Part shown: in pieces, positions 1 to 8,527 of the stretch | How the letters are laid out: each line of letters opens with the position of its first letter | How positions within the stretch are numbered: position 1 is the stretch's first letter | Origin: Oscillospiraceae bacterium | Lineage (GTDB): Bacteria; Bacillota; Clostridia; Oscillospirales; Oscillospiraceae | DNA length: 64,000 nucleotides | Direction of reading: 5' to 3' | Assembly (NCBI GenBank): GCA_015068325.1 | Contig: SVKQ01000009.1 | Coordinates: 57,745 to 121,744, forward strand | Position numbers and translations under genes: made by a program | Notes under the pieces: model-generated | Seen by the model: only the letters and a program-made list of their open reading frames with translations | Told to the model about the DNA's origin: nothing | Database searches by the model: none

Positions 1-100
1 ACGCGCCGCCGCCGCGCAGAAACTCAAAGATCGAAAGCAGTTTACCACGCGGCCGCAAGGAAAGCAAGATTCAGAGTCAATTATTCACGAAACCGTCACA

Positions 101-131
101 AAAAAATACGGCCGCCCCAGCGGGGCGGCCG
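101..131 (-). terminator. Rho-independent terminator of gap1
   Basis: A perfect 10-bp stem (109-118 with 122-131, loop AGC) lies just after the gap1 stop codon. On the minus strand it is followed by TATTTTTT, the expected U-tract. Nothing recognisable as a gene is seen in the first 100 bases of the window. Confidence 0.85.
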
Positions 132-148
132 AAATAGAAAGGAAAAGA

Positions 149-1180
149 TCACTTTTTGGCGGAGGACTGATCAACGGCGTAGACGTGCTCCAGCATGCGG
201 ACGACCATGCTGCTGTAGCCCCACTCATTGTCGTACCAGGCGATGAGCTTGACGAAGTCCTGATCCAGCATAATGCCGGCGGTCTCATCGAAGATGCAGG
301 GGCAGGGGTTGCCGATCAGATCGGTGGATACCACCTGGTCGGCGGTGTAGCCGATGATGTCCTTCATGTACGTCTCCGACGCGTGGCGGATGGCGTAGCA
401 GATATCGGCATAGGTGGAGGTACGGCTGAGGCGGGCGGTCAAGTCCACCACGGACACGTCCGCCGTGGGGACGCGGAAGGACATGCCGGTCATCTTGCCC
501 TTCAGGTCAGGGATGACCCGGCCCACAGCCTTGGCGGCACCGGTGGTGGAAGGGATGATGTTGTTGAGGATAGAGCGGCCGGTGCGCCAGTCGCTGCCGC
601 CGCGGGAGTCCACGGCCTTCTGCTTGGCGGTGGAGGCGTGGATGGTGGACATCAGCGACTGCTCGATGCCGAACTCCTGGTGGATTACCTTGGCCAGCGG
701 GGCCAGGCAGTTGGTGGTGCAGCTGGCGTTGGAGATCACGTTCATGTCGGAGCGGTAGCTCTCGTGGTTGACGCCGAAGACGAAAGTGGGCGTCACCTCG
801 TCCTTGGCCGGGGCGGTAATAATGACCTTTTTGGCGCCGCCCTTGAAGTGGCGGCGTGCCTTTTCCGTGGTGTTGAAGGCACCGGTGGACTCGATGATGT
901 ACTCGGCCCCGCAGCTGGCCCACGGGATCATGGCGGCATCCGACTCGCTGAACACCTTGATTTTGCGGCCGTTGATGACCAGATGGCCGTCCTGATGCTC
1001 CACAGTGCCGTTGAAGTTGCGGAACACGGAGTCATACTTCACCAGGTAGACCATGTAGTCCACGTCTGCCTTGCGCAGGTTGATGCCGCAGATCTCAAAT
1101 TTGTCGGGCTGTTGGGCCAGCAACCGGAGTATGACCCGGCCGATACGGCCGAAGCCATTGATGCCGATCTTGATGGACAT
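149..1180 (-). CDS. gap: Type I glyceraldehyde-3-phosphate dehydrogenase, divergent paralog (gap1)
   Basis: This 343-aa protein belongs to the NAD(P)-dependent glycolytic GAPDH family, which converts glyceraldehyde-3-phosphate to 1,3-bisphosphoglycerate. It has the Rossmann motif [10 protein letters not shown] (residues 7-16), the catalytic motif [10 protein letters not shown] (Cys154) and the C-terminal WYDNEWGYS. The start at 1180 is chosen because GGGGAGG precedes it at good spacing; a longer in-frame start at 1231 would add 17 unconserved residues. After GIN the usual Asp, which holds the adenosine ribose of NAD (INDL in the paralog at 2456-3466), is replaced by Leu-Arg with one extra residue ([10 protein letters not shown]), so coenzyme preference may differ. 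This last point is inference. It is one of two gap genes flanking a GntR regulator. Confidence 0.93.
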   Translation of the reverse strand: MSIKIGINGFGRIGRVILRLLAQQPDKFEICGINLRKADVDYMVYLVKYDSVFRNFNGTVEHQDGHLVINGRKIKVFSESDAAMIPWASCGAEYIIESTGAFNTTEKARRHFKGGAKKVIITAPAKDEVTPTFVFGVNHESYRSDMNVISNASCTTNCLAPLAKVIHQEFGIEQSLMSTIHASTAKQKAVDSRGGSDWRTGRSILNNIIPSTTGAAKAVGRVIPDLKGKMTGMSFRVPTADVSVVDLTARLSRTSTYADICYAIRHASETYMKDIIGYTADQVVSTDLIGNPCPCIFDETAGIMLDQDFVKLIAWYDNEWGYSSMVVRMLEHVYAVDQSSAKK

Positions 1181-1235
1181 GTATATCCTCCCCTTTTCCT
1201 CTGCCGCTGCACGCGGTCTTTTTTGTTCCATGCTG

Positions 1236-1263
1236 ATTATATCATAAAAGGAGCGCCGCGTAA
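1236..1263 (-). promoter_or_regulatory. Promoter of gap1 (extended -10)
   Basis: On the minus strand, TATAAT (1236-1241) is preceded directly by TGA, giving an extended -10 element (TGATATAAT). A weak -35 candidate TTACGC (1258-1263) sits 16 bp upstream. The start codon follows about 50 bases downstream. Confidence 0.6.
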
Positions 1264-1350
1264 GGGATTTTACAAAAAAATAGTATATGAAAAGTGTAGA
1301 ATTTTCTGCTGATAAATGAATGTTTTAACCAAAAAAGTTGCTGGAATTCA

Positions 1351-1370
1351 CCAAATGTTCCATACATTTG
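1351..1370. promoter_or_regulatory. Candidate operator upstream of gap1, shared with gap2
   Basis: The site contains CAAATG and CATTTG arms separated by 7 bases. Its minus strand reads CAAATGTATGGAACATTTGG, which matches 16 of 20 bases of a site at 3495-3514 in front of gap2, including an 11-base identical core. An outer 9-bp inverted repeat (AAAAAAGTT at 1331-1339, AACTTTTTT at 1372-1380) brackets it. The adjacent GntR regulator is the obvious candidate ligand, by inference. Confidence 0.5.
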
Positions 1371-1394
1371 AAACTTTTTTAAACAACTTTACAG

Positions 1395-1445
1395 CACGAA
1401 AAAGCAGACGCATCCGCATGGCTGCGGAGGCGTCTGCTTTTCGTG
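1395..1445 (-). terminator. Terminator of the GntR gene
   Basis: A long hairpin with arms ending CACGAAAA and TTTTCGTG, an inner GCAGACGC/GCGTCTGC stem and a CCGCA/TGCGG tip lies immediately after the stop codon of the regulator gene. The T-run is inside the stem on both strands, so it could act bidirectionally. Confidence 0.75.
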
Positions 1446-1451
1446 TTCAGA

Positions 1452-2228
1452 TCAGTCGATGGAGCGGGCAAAGGTGATGCCGCTCTTCTGCATATGTACG
1501 TCCAACCGGACCCGGTCGGCCCGGATGTAGCTGCGGGTATACTCGTAGATGCGGCCGTCATCAGTCCGGGTGCGCCGCTGGTGATAGAATGCACAGCTGC
1601 CCTCGGCTACATGCAGTAGCCGAGCCTGGTAGTCATTCAGTGTCACAGCTTCGTAGCTGTCCTCGGCGGCGGCGGGAGTGATGCCCACGTGGTAAAGCAG
1701 ACTGTAGAAGCTGTGCGTCTGCACCATATCCCGGGTCAGATGGGGGTAGATGTACTGGGGGTAATAGCTGGTCTCCAGGATCAGCGGCTCACCGTCTACG
1801 TTGCGCACGCGGGTAAAGCAGTAGACGCTGGTGCCCTCCGGCAGATCCATCGTTTCGCAGACCACGGCGCTGGGTTGCACGATATCAAAATCCACCAGCG
1901 TGGATGAGGGCTCCTTGCCCATGGAGGAGACCTCCGTGGTAAAGGAGTAGCGCACGCCACGGCGGGTGACATTGGGGTCGGCCACGAAGGTGCCCTTGCC
2001 CCGCTTGCGGACCACCAGTCCCTCCTCCTCCAGTTCGCCGATGGCCTGACGCACGGTGTTGCGGCTGATATCCAACGCGCGGCACAGCTCCGACTCCGAG
2101 GGCAGCAGCTGGCCGATGGCCAGAGCACCGGAGGAGATATGATGCTTGATGATACCAACGAGCTGCGTGTACAGCGGGATGTCGCTGTCCAGGCTGAGCT
2201 TGCTGGAGAGGATCTGATCTTGAGGCAT
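1452..2228 (-). CDS. GntR family transcriptional regulator with UTRA effector domain (HutC/FarR type)
   Basis: This 258-aa protein has an N-terminal winged helix-turn-helix of the GntR type (residues about 17-85). It includes PLYTQLVGIIKHHISSG, LPSESELCRALDISRNTVRQ and GLVVRKRGKGTFV. The rest is a UTRA ligand-binding domain with the typical pattern LETSYYP and DSYEAV. The start at 2228 is preceded by AAAGGA; a longer start at 2279 would run through a 20-bp palindrome and is less likely. It sits between two gap paralogs transcribed in the same direction, each with its own promoter, so it probably controls one or both. UTRA regulators often sense phosphosugars. The effector is unknown. Confidence 0.9.
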   Translation of the reverse strand: MPQDQILSSKLSLDSDIPLYTQLVGIIKHHISSGALAIGQLLPSESELCRALDISRNTVRQAIGELEEEGLVVRKRGKGTFVADPNVTRRGVRYSFTTEVSSMGKEPSSTLVDFDIVQPSAVVCETMDLPEGTSVYCFTRVRNVDGEPLILETSYYPQYIYPHLTRDMVQTHSFYSLLYHVGITPAAAEDSYEAVTLNDYQARLLHVAEGSCAFYHQRRTRTDDGRIYEYTRSYIRADRVRLDVHMQKSGITFARSID

Positions 2229-2249
2229 GGCGACGAAGTCCTTTCCCGC

Positions 2250-2269
2250 GCGGTCTGCCGGCAGACCGC
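2250..2269. promoter_or_regulatory. Perfect 20-bp palindrome in the leader of the GntR gene
   Basis: GCGGTCTGCCGGCAGACCGC is a perfect inverted repeat with no spacer. It lies between the -10 box (2292-2297) and the start codon (2228), roughly 15-35 bases after the expected transcription start. It is well placed for an autoregulatory operator or an mRNA hairpin near the ribosome binding site. Confidence 0.55.
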
Positions 2270-2291
2270 AGTTTGTCACAACGTGTAGGTT

Positions 2292-2300
2292 ATTATATCA
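2292..2300 (-). promoter_or_regulatory. Extended -10 promoter of the GntR gene
   Basis: The minus strand reads TGATATAAT (TATAAT at 2292-2297). No good -35 box is visible at 16-18 bp. The same extended -10 string occurs in front of gap1 and pth. Confidence 0.55.
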
Positions 2301-2386
2301 CAGCCGGACCGGAAGTGGTACCCTTTATTTTTAAAAAGCGGCTCCAATCAGGCAAAAGAGCGCGGTTTCGCAGAACGGCGGCAGAT

Positions 2387-2424
2387 GGAAATAGCGCCGC
2401 CCCTCACAGGACGGCGTTATTTCC
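2387..2424 (-). terminator. Terminator-like hairpin after gap2
   Basis: A 13-bp stem with one G-U pair (2387-2399 with 2412-2424; arms GGAAATAGCGCCG and CGGCGTTATTTCC) lies 30 bases beyond the gap2 stop codon. There is no clear external U-tract, so the strength as a terminator is uncertain. Confidence 0.5.
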
Positions 2425-2455
2425 GGAACAAAAAAGAAGGAAAACGAAAGCTGAT

Positions 2456-3493
<1,038 letters not shown>

Positions 3494-3494
3494 T

Positions 3495-3514
3495 CAAATG
3501 TATGGTACGTTCAG
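3495..3514. promoter_or_regulatory. Candidate operator overlapping the gap2 transcription start
   Basis: CAAATGTATGGTACGTTCAG on the plus strand matches the site at 1351-1370 at 16 of 20 positions, with an 11-base identical core (CAAATGTATGG). It lies directly downstream of the gap2 -10 box, the position expected for a repressor. The regulator is not proven. Confidence 0.5.
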
Positions 3515-3515
3515 T

Positions 3516-3543
3516 ATTATATCCGATTTTGTCCAAAAAGCAA
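3516..3543 (-). promoter_or_regulatory. Promoter of gap2
   Basis: On the minus strand, TTGCTT (3538-3543) and TATAAT (3516-3521) are separated by 16 bp, about 50 bases before the start codon. Confidence 0.7.
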
Positions 3544-3589
3544 CCCCTTTTTGAAAAAAAGCGGAGGTGGGAGGAAAAAGACAAAAAAC

Positions 3590-3618
3590 TTGTCATTTCT
3601 CCAAAACTCTGCTATAGT
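3590..3618 (+). promoter_or_regulatory. Promoter of the histidine-kinase-like gene
   Basis: TTGTCA (3590-3595) and TATAGT (3613-3618) with a 17-bp spacer, divergent from gap2 and about 88 bases before the start codon at 3706. Confidence 0.75.
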
Positions 3619-3705
3619 GGGGACACGCAAAAGGACGGGTACTGGCGGGATCTTCCGGGGATATTTGTTCCGCCGTTCGCCATGCTATGGGAGAGGAGGG
3701 TCGCT

Positions 3706-4518
3706 ATGGACAAGGAGCAGGAGATGCTGTGTCGCGTACTGGGCAGCGTGGCCGTGCAGATGCGGGGCTCCATGGGGAATATCCAGGCCGCTCTGGAGCG
3801 GCTGGTACCGGATGAACTGCCGGCAGGCAGCGCGGCCGAGAAGAATGCGGCTATCCTGACCCAAAGCTATTACCGCCTGCTGCGCATCATCGACAACCTC
3901 TCCACCGCACCCATCCTGACTGAGGAGACCACCATCGAGAGCGGCGACGCGGACATCGTGGAGTGGCTGGAGCACCTGATCAGCCAGGCGCGGCCGTTGG
4001 TGGAAGGACAGGGCCTGACACTGACGTTCCGCTGTGCCGAGGACTACCACAGGGTAGCCATGCACCGGGAGATGATGGAACGGCTGTTGTGGAACCTGCT
4101 GTCCAACGCCATCAAGTTCACCGATCCCGGCGGCCGCATCGATGTGTCGCTGGCGTTTCGGGCCGGGCTGGTGCTGCTGACAGTGGCGGACACCGGCTGC
4201 GGGATCCCGCAGGACATGATGGACACGGTCTACGACCGATATATGCACCCGGAGCGGATGGACCCGCTGCCCCACGGACTGGGCCTGGGTCTGGCGCTGT
4301 GCCGCCGGATCGCCGAGGGCCACGGCGGGCGCTTTTTGCTGACGTCCCGTGAGAACGAGGGCACCACGGTGACGGTGGCCCTGCCGGACGACCGGCTGGG
4401 CGCAGGTCTGGTGGTGGAGGAGCCGATGATCCCCTCCGGCGGTTTTCACGAGGCGTTGGTGGGCTTGAGCGATGCGCTGAGTTACCGGGCGTTTCTGCGC
4501 GGCAGGCAGGATCTATGA
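3706..4518 (+). CDS. Soluble histidine-kinase-like ATPase lacking the phospho-acceptor histidine
   Basis: This 270-aa protein resembles the HisKA plus HATPase_c core of sensor kinases but has no membrane segment or sensor domain. The ATP-binding half is intact: N box ERLLWNLLSNAIKFTD (125-140), G1 box VADTGCGIP (160-168) and G2 box GLGLGLALCRR (191-201). The H-box position reads AVQMRGSMGNI, so the His is replaced by Val17 and the following Pro by Ser. It may be a pseudokinase or act on a partner rather than autophosphorylate; this is inference. The start at 3706 follows GAGAGGAGGG. No response regulator is adjacent, and mnmA lies downstream in the same direction. Confidence 0.75.
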   Translation: MDKEQEMLCRVLGSVAVQMRGSMGNIQAALERLVPDELPAGSAAEKNAAILTQSYYRLLRIIDNLSTAPILTEETTIESGDADIVEWLEHLISQARPLVEGQGLTLTFRCAEDYHRVAMHREMMERLLWNLLSNAIKFTDPGGRIDVSLAFRAGLVLLTVADTGCGIPQDMMDTVYDRYMHPERMDPLPHGLGLGLALCRRIAEGHGGRFLLTSRENEGTTVTVALPDDRLGAGLVVEEPMIPSGGFHEALVGLSDALSYRAFLRGRQDL

Positions 4519-4580
4519 TCAGCGGCCCCGGCTCCGGCCGGGGCTGTGGCATGACCGGCGAGGTACATGAGGGTAAAGAG

Positions 4581-5636
4581 ATGAACAGGAAAAAGGTATT
4601 GGTGGCCATGTCCGGCGGGGTGGACAGCTCTGCCGCCGCTGTGCTGCTGCAGGAGCAGGGCTGCATCTGCGACGGGGCCATGCTGAAGCTGCTGCCCGGT
4701 GAGGGCGGCCGCTGCTGCAGTGCAGACGACGCGGCAGACGCCCGCAGCGTTGCCTACCGATTGGGCATGCGGTTTTACGTGTTCAACGGGGTGGAACAGT
4801 TCCGCCGGGAGGTGATGGATCGCTTTATCAGCGAGTACTGCGCCGGACGGACGCCCAATCCCTGTATCGACTGCAACCGCTGCCTGAAGTTCGGCACGCT
4901 GCTGGAGCGGGCACTAGTGTTGGGCTACGACTATCTAGCCACGGGCCATTACGCCCGGGTGGGATACGACGAGACCACAGGCCGTTACCTGCTGCTGCGG
5001 GGTCGAGATCACCGCAAGGATCAGAGCTATGCGCTCTATCAGCTGACCCAGCATCAGCTGGCCCATCTGCTATTGCCGGTGGGCGAATACGACAAGGCCA
5101 CCATACGTGAGCGGGCCCGGTGCGCCGGGCTGCTGAACGCCGATAAGGCCGACAGTCAGGACATCTGCTTCGTGCCGGACGGCGATTACGCCTCCTTTCT
5201 AGAACGCAGCGGCGTGGAGATGGTGCCCGGCGACTTTGTGGACCGGCAGGGCCATGTGCTGGGCCGCCACAGGGGCTTGCCCCGGTATACCACCGGTCAG
5301 GGCAAGGGGTTGGGCATCAGCTTGGGGCGCCACGTCTATGTGGTGGGCAAGGACCCGGCGGCCAACACGGTCACACTGGGGGATGATGAGGAACTGTACA
5401 GCACCGCGCTGACCGCCGTCTGCGTCAACTGGATTGCCGGGGAGGCACCAAAAGGTCTCATCCGCTGCACCGCAAAGACCCGCTACAGTCAGACGGAGAC
5501 GCCCGCCATGGCGGAGATGCTGCCGGACGGCCGTCTGCAGGTGCGTTTCGATGAACCCCAGCGGGCCGTCACTGCCGGGCAGGCGGTGGTGCTCTACGAC
5601 GGCGAACGGGTATTGGGCGGCGGTACCATCGAATAG
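4581..5636 (+). CDS. mnmA: tRNA-specific 2-thiouridylase MnmA
   Basis: This 351-aa enzyme adds sulfur to U34 of tRNA Lys, Glu and Gln. Visible signatures are the PP-loop SGGVDSS (11-17), the nucleophile Cys in CNRC (Cys98) and the second catalytic Cys in DICF (Cys196), together with ATGHYARV and LPRYTTGQGKGLGI. The start at 4581 is preceded by GGGTAAAGAG; upstream in-frame starts at 4515 and 4551 encode unconserved residues. It lies 62 bases after the kinase-like gene and may be co-transcribed with it. A strong hairpin follows the stop codon. Confidence 0.95.
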   Translation: MNRKKVLVAMSGGVDSSAAAVLLQEQGCICDGAMLKLLPGEGGRCCSADDAADARSVAYRLGMRFYVFNGVEQFRREVMDRFISEYCAGRTPNPCIDCNRCLKFGTLLERALVLGYDYLATGHYARVGYDETTGRYLLLRGRDHRKDQSYALYQLTQHQLAHLLLPVGEYDKATIRERARCAGLLNADKADSQDICFVPDGDYASFLERSGVEMVPGDFVDRQGHVLGRHRGLPRYTTGQGKGLGISLGRHVYVVGKDPAANTVTLGDDEELYSTALTAVCVNWIAGEAPKGLIRCTAKTRYSQTETPAMAEMLPDGRLQVRFDEPQRAVTAGQAVVLYDGERVLGGGTIE

Positions 5637-5642
5637 AGACAG

Positions 5643-5678
5643 AGCGCCCGCACCGGAGAAACGGCGCGGGCGCTTTTT
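5643..5678 (+). terminator. Terminator of mnmA
   Basis: A 9-bp GC-rich stem (5643-5651 with 5666-5674) is followed by TTTTT (5674-5678). The T-run overlaps the stop codon of the small minus-strand ORF at 5677-5748, so the two transcripts converge on it. Confidence 0.85.
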
Positions 5679-5748
5679 ACCGCTGGCTGATCTGCCACTC
5701 ATCCCGGAAGATCAAATCGTCGATGTCGCCGCTGTGCTCCTCGCCCAT
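5677..5748 (-). CDS. Predicted 23-aa small protein
   Basis: A 24-codon frame starts with ATG at 5748, 6 bases after a perfect AAGGAGGT Shine-Dalgarno sequence. It ends at TAA inside the mnmA terminator T-run. The product is acidic and soluble (it begins MGEEHSGDIDD and ends WQISQR), with no membrane segment. I do not recognise the family. The ideal ribosome binding site and the close packing between two terminators are the only evidence that it is real. The IMPase-like gene upstream on the same strand ends in its own terminator, so the small gene would need its own promoter. GGGTATAGAT at about 5770 could supply a -10 box. Confidence 0.45.
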   Translation of the reverse strand: MGEEHSGDIDDLIFRDEWQISQR

Positions 5749-5815
5749 GGGGATACCTCCTTGTATCTATACCCGGTATCCTATGCGGCGGCGCGAAAAA
5801 ACATACCTCTGCGGC

Positions 5816-5846
5816 AAAAAAGGACAGGCGTGGGCCTGTCTTTTTT
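5816..5846 (-). terminator. Terminator of the inositol-phosphatase-like gene
   Basis: GACAGGC (5823-5829) pairs with GCCTGTC (5834-5840). The hairpin is flanked by AAAAAA (5816-5821) and TTTTTT (5841-5846), so it can work in both directions. Confidence 0.8.
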
Positions 5847-5850
5847 CGGT

Positions 5851-6609
5851 TTACGGCATGTCCCGCAGCAGCTCGTGGCACAGACCGTTGGTGGCGAACA
5901 CAGAGCCGGGGCGCAGCACGTCCAGCGGCTGCCCCTCCAGCGTGGTGACGCGGCCGCCGGCCTCGGTGACGACCAGACTGCCGGCGGCGAAATCCCAGGG
6001 GCTCAGGCGACACTCGAAAAAGAGCTCGGCCCGCCCGTCGGCCACGTAGCACAGGTCCAGCGCCGCCGAGCCGAAGCGGCGCAGATCCATCGTTCGGTCG
6101 AAAAAGTACCGCATGAGGCGGAAAGTGCGATCGGCCAGACCGCGGTTGTAGAGAGAGGTGCCGAACAGGGAGACGGCATGGGAACCATCCCGTTCGCTGA
6201 CATGGATGGGCTGTCCGTTCCGGGTGGCACCGCGGCCCCGCTCTGCGGCGTACAGGTCACCGGCAAAGGGATTGAAGACCACCGCATATTCCGCGATGCC
6301 ATTGTGGGCCAGTGCCACGGAAATGCTGCTGTTGGGAAATCGGCGCACGAAGTTGGTGGTACCGTCGATGGGATCCACCACGAAGGTCCAGGGCCGGGTC
6401 AGCGTACCGTGCTGCCCCTCCTCGCCGTAAAAGTCCGCCTCCGGCAGCAGCGCCAGCAGGCGGCGGCGCAGCAGTTCCTGTACCGCCTCGTCATATCGTG
6501 TCACCAGGTCGGAGGCGCTGCTCTTCTCCCGGGTGACGGACTCCACATCATGGGCCGAGCGGACCAGTGCGCCGGCCTCCTCCACGATGCGGATGATCTC
6601 CTTCAGCAT
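5851..6609 (-). CDS. Inositol monophosphatase family protein (SuhB-like)
   Basis: This 252-aa Mg-dependent sugar or inositol phosphatase carries the family motifs GEEG (metal-binding Glu), VDPIDGTTNF and WDFAAGSLVVTEAGG. Family members dephosphorylate inositol-1-phosphate, fructose-1,6-bisphosphate or related substrates; the substrate here cannot be read from sequence. I take ATG 6609, which lies 11 bases after AGAGGAG, as start. A GTG at 6621 would touch the Shine-Dalgarno sequence. It is downstream of, and close to, the two-component genes on the same strand (28 bases), so read-through from them is possible. Confidence 0.88.
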   Translation of the reverse strand: MLKEIIRIVEEAGALVRSAHDVESVTREKSSASDLVTRYDEAVQELLRRRLLALLPEADFYGEEGQHGTLTRPWTFVVDPIDGTTNFVRRFPNSSISVALAHNGIAEYAVVFNPFAGDLYAAERGRGATRNGQPIHVSERDGSHAVSLFGTSLYNRGLADRTFRLMRYFFDRTMDLRRFGSAALDLCYVADGRAELFFECRLSPWDFAAGSLVVTEAGGRVTTLEGQPLDVLRPGSVFATNGLCHELLRDMP

Positions 6610-6637
6610 GGATACGGTCACTCCTCTACAGAAAGGT

Positions 6638-7837
6638 TTATTTCAGCAAGGGCAGCGTGACGATGAAACGGGTGGACCGCTCGTCGCTCACGCAGCGGAT
6701 GTCGCCGCCGTGGGCCTGGACGATGGACTGGGCGATAGACAAGCCCAGGCCAAAGCCACCGGGTCCGGAGCGGGCGCTGTCAGCCCGATAGAACCGGTCG
6801 AAGAGATGGGCTACTGCCTCCGGCGGGATGGGGTGCCCGCCGTTTTCCACGGTGAGCCGGGAGAGCTTGTCCTCCTTTTCTAGATGCAGACGGATCGCAG
6901 AGTGTTCCGGGGCGTATTTGATGGCGTTGTCCAGCAGGATGCTCACCAGCTGGCGCAGTTGGTCGGCGTCGCCGCTGGCGCGGAGCCCCTCCTGGATGTT
7001 GTACAGCAGTTCCCGGCCGGCCTCGAAGGCCACTGGCTCGAAAAGCAGTGCCGTGTCGGTGACGACATCGCTCCAGTCCAAAGAGGAGAACACCAGCTTC
7101 TGCCCGCCGTCATCGGCCCGGGCCAGCGTCAGCATGCCCTCCACCAGCTTTTTCATCCGCCGCGACTCGCTGCGGATATTGTCCACGTAGCCCTGGGCGC
7201 CCTCTGGCAGAGAGCCGGCCAGCAGGTCCGCCGAGGACATGATGACCGTCAGCGGCGTTTTTAATTCATGAGAGGCGTCGGACAAAAAGCGCTGCTGCTC
7301 CTGCCACGCCCTTTCCACCGGACGTGTGATAAGGCCGGAGAGCAGATAGCTGAAGCCGAACAGCACCACAAAGGCTCCCAGACCGATCAGCGCCATGGTG
7401 CCGATCAGCGACCGCAGCGTGGACTGTTCCAGTGTGCTGTCGGTAAAGGCGATACGGACCGACAGCATAGAGCTCTGGCGCAGATAGCGCAGGTGGTACT
7501 CCTCCAGCACGCCGGAATCCTCCTGCCGCCCCAGGCAGCTCTGAACGATGGCAATGAGAGTCTCTTCGTCATTCAGGTCGAAATAGCTGCTGCCGCTGAT
7601 GCGCACCGTGCCGCCGGCGTAGACATCCGCCACGAAGCAGGGCATGCTGCCGCCGCCCTCGCCGGGCTGCAAGGGTGCGTCCGGGGCACCCTGCAGTGCT
7701 TGATTCAGCTGCTCCCGGGTCCGTGCCTCCAGCGAGGAGCGGGAGGACAGATATACCGTCGCCAGAGCCAGCAGCAGCACCGCCGTCACCACGCCCATGG
7801 TGACGGCCACCACCTTCCAGCGCAGCCGGCGGATCAT
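6638..7837 (-). CDS. Two-component sensor histidine kinase
   Basis: This 399-aa membrane kinase has an N-terminal membrane helix (about 8-31) and a small extracytoplasmic sensor region (32-143) containing a Gly-rich stretch. A second helix (about 145-170) is followed by a HisKA domain with SDASHELKTPL (His190) and a HATPase_c domain (DNAIKYA, FDRFYRAD, GGFGLGLSIAQSIVQAHGG). It overlaps the upstream response regulator gene by 4 bases (ATGA), so the two are translationally coupled. The signal is unknown. The gene order RR-HK with a DUF4340 lipoprotein upstream suggests an envelope stress role, by inference. Confidence 0.93.
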   Translation of the reverse strand: MIRRLRWKVVAVTMGVVTAVLLLALATVYLSSRSSLEARTREQLNQALQGAPDAPLQPGEGGGSMPCFVADVYAGGTVRISGSSYFDLNDEETLIAIVQSCLGRQEDSGVLEEYHLRYLRQSSMLSVRIAFTDSTLEQSTLRSLIGTMALIGLGAFVVLFGFSYLLSGLITRPVERAWQEQQRFLSDASHELKTPLTVIMSSADLLAGSLPEGAQGYVDNIRSESRRMKKLVEGMLTLARADDGGQKLVFSSLDWSDVVTDTALLFEPVAFEAGRELLYNIQEGLRASGDADQLRQLVSILLDNAIKYAPEHSAIRLHLEKEDKLSRLTVENGGHPIPPEAVAHLFDRFYRADSARSGPGGFGLGLSIAQSIVQAHGGDIRCVSDERSTRFIVTLPLLK

Positions 7838-8517
7838 GGCGCCACCTCTAGGCAGTAGCCCACCAGCCGGATGGTTTTGATGTGTACGGCGGAGTGGAGA
7901 TGGGTTAGCTTGCGCCGCAGGAAGGAGATATAGACCTCCACATTGTTGTCCTCGGCATCGGAGTCATAGCCCCACACCTTCAGCAGCAGCTGCTCCTTGG
8001 TGACGATCTGCGTCTGATTGCGCATCAGCAGCTCCATCAAGTCGTATTCCCGGCGGCTCAGCCGCACGGAGCGGTCTTGACAGGTCAGCAGGAAGGTGCC
8101 GCTCTCCAGCCGCAGATCACCGCAGGTGATGGCGTCGTCCAACCGCGCCTCGGCGGCATTGCCCCGACGCAGCAGCAGCCGGATGCAGGCCAGCAGCTCC
8201 TGGGGCTCAAAGGGCTTGGTGAGATAGTAGTCGGCGCCGCTGTCCAGACCGTGGACGCGGTCTGTCACGTCGCTGCGGGCCGTCAGCATCAGCACAGGCA
8301 CGGTATGTCCGCCGCCGCGCAGCTCCCGCAGCAGGGTAAAGCCGTCCTTGCCGGGCAGCATGGCGTCCAGCAGGATCAGGTCATATATGCCGGAGGCGGC
8401 GTTGTCCAGCCCCTCCACGCCGTCGCAGCACGTGTCGGCCGTATAGCCCTGGCGTTTCAAAAGGTCGGCCAGCGTCTGCGCCAGCCGCACCTCGTCCTCT
8501 ACGATGAGAATCCGCAT
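7834..8517 (-). CDS. OmpR/PhoB family response regulator
   Basis: This 227-aa regulator has a receiver domain (acidic pair at 7-8, phospho-acceptor Asp51 in LILLDAMLPGKDGF, Lys in YYLTKPFE) and a C-terminal winged helix (LSRREYDLMELLMRNQ, VEVYISFLRRKL, IKTIRLVGYCLE). It is the partner of the kinase with which it overlaps by 4 bases. The preceding lipoprotein gene ends 10 bases upstream, so all three form one operon. Confidence 0.95.
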   Translation of the reverse strand: MRILIVEDEVRLAQTLADLLKRQGYTADTCCDGVEGLDNAASGIYDLILLDAMLPGKDGFTLLRELRGGGHTVPVLMLTARSDVTDRVHGLDSGADYYLTKPFEPQELLACIRLLLRRGNAAEARLDDAITCGDLRLESGTFLLTCQDRSVRLSRREYDLMELLMRNQTQIVTKEQLLLKVWGYDSDAEDNNVEVYISFLRRKLTHLHSAVHIKTIRLVGYCLEVAP

Positions 8518-8527
8518 ATCGTCCTCC

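Noticed and set aside
1..100. End of a gene entering from the left edge
   Set aside because: No frame gives a recognisable protein or ends cleanly before the gap1 terminator.
185..1312. A 375-codon plus-strand frame opposite gap1
   Set aside because: Shadow of a conserved GAPDH gene; the same type of frame appears opposite gap2.
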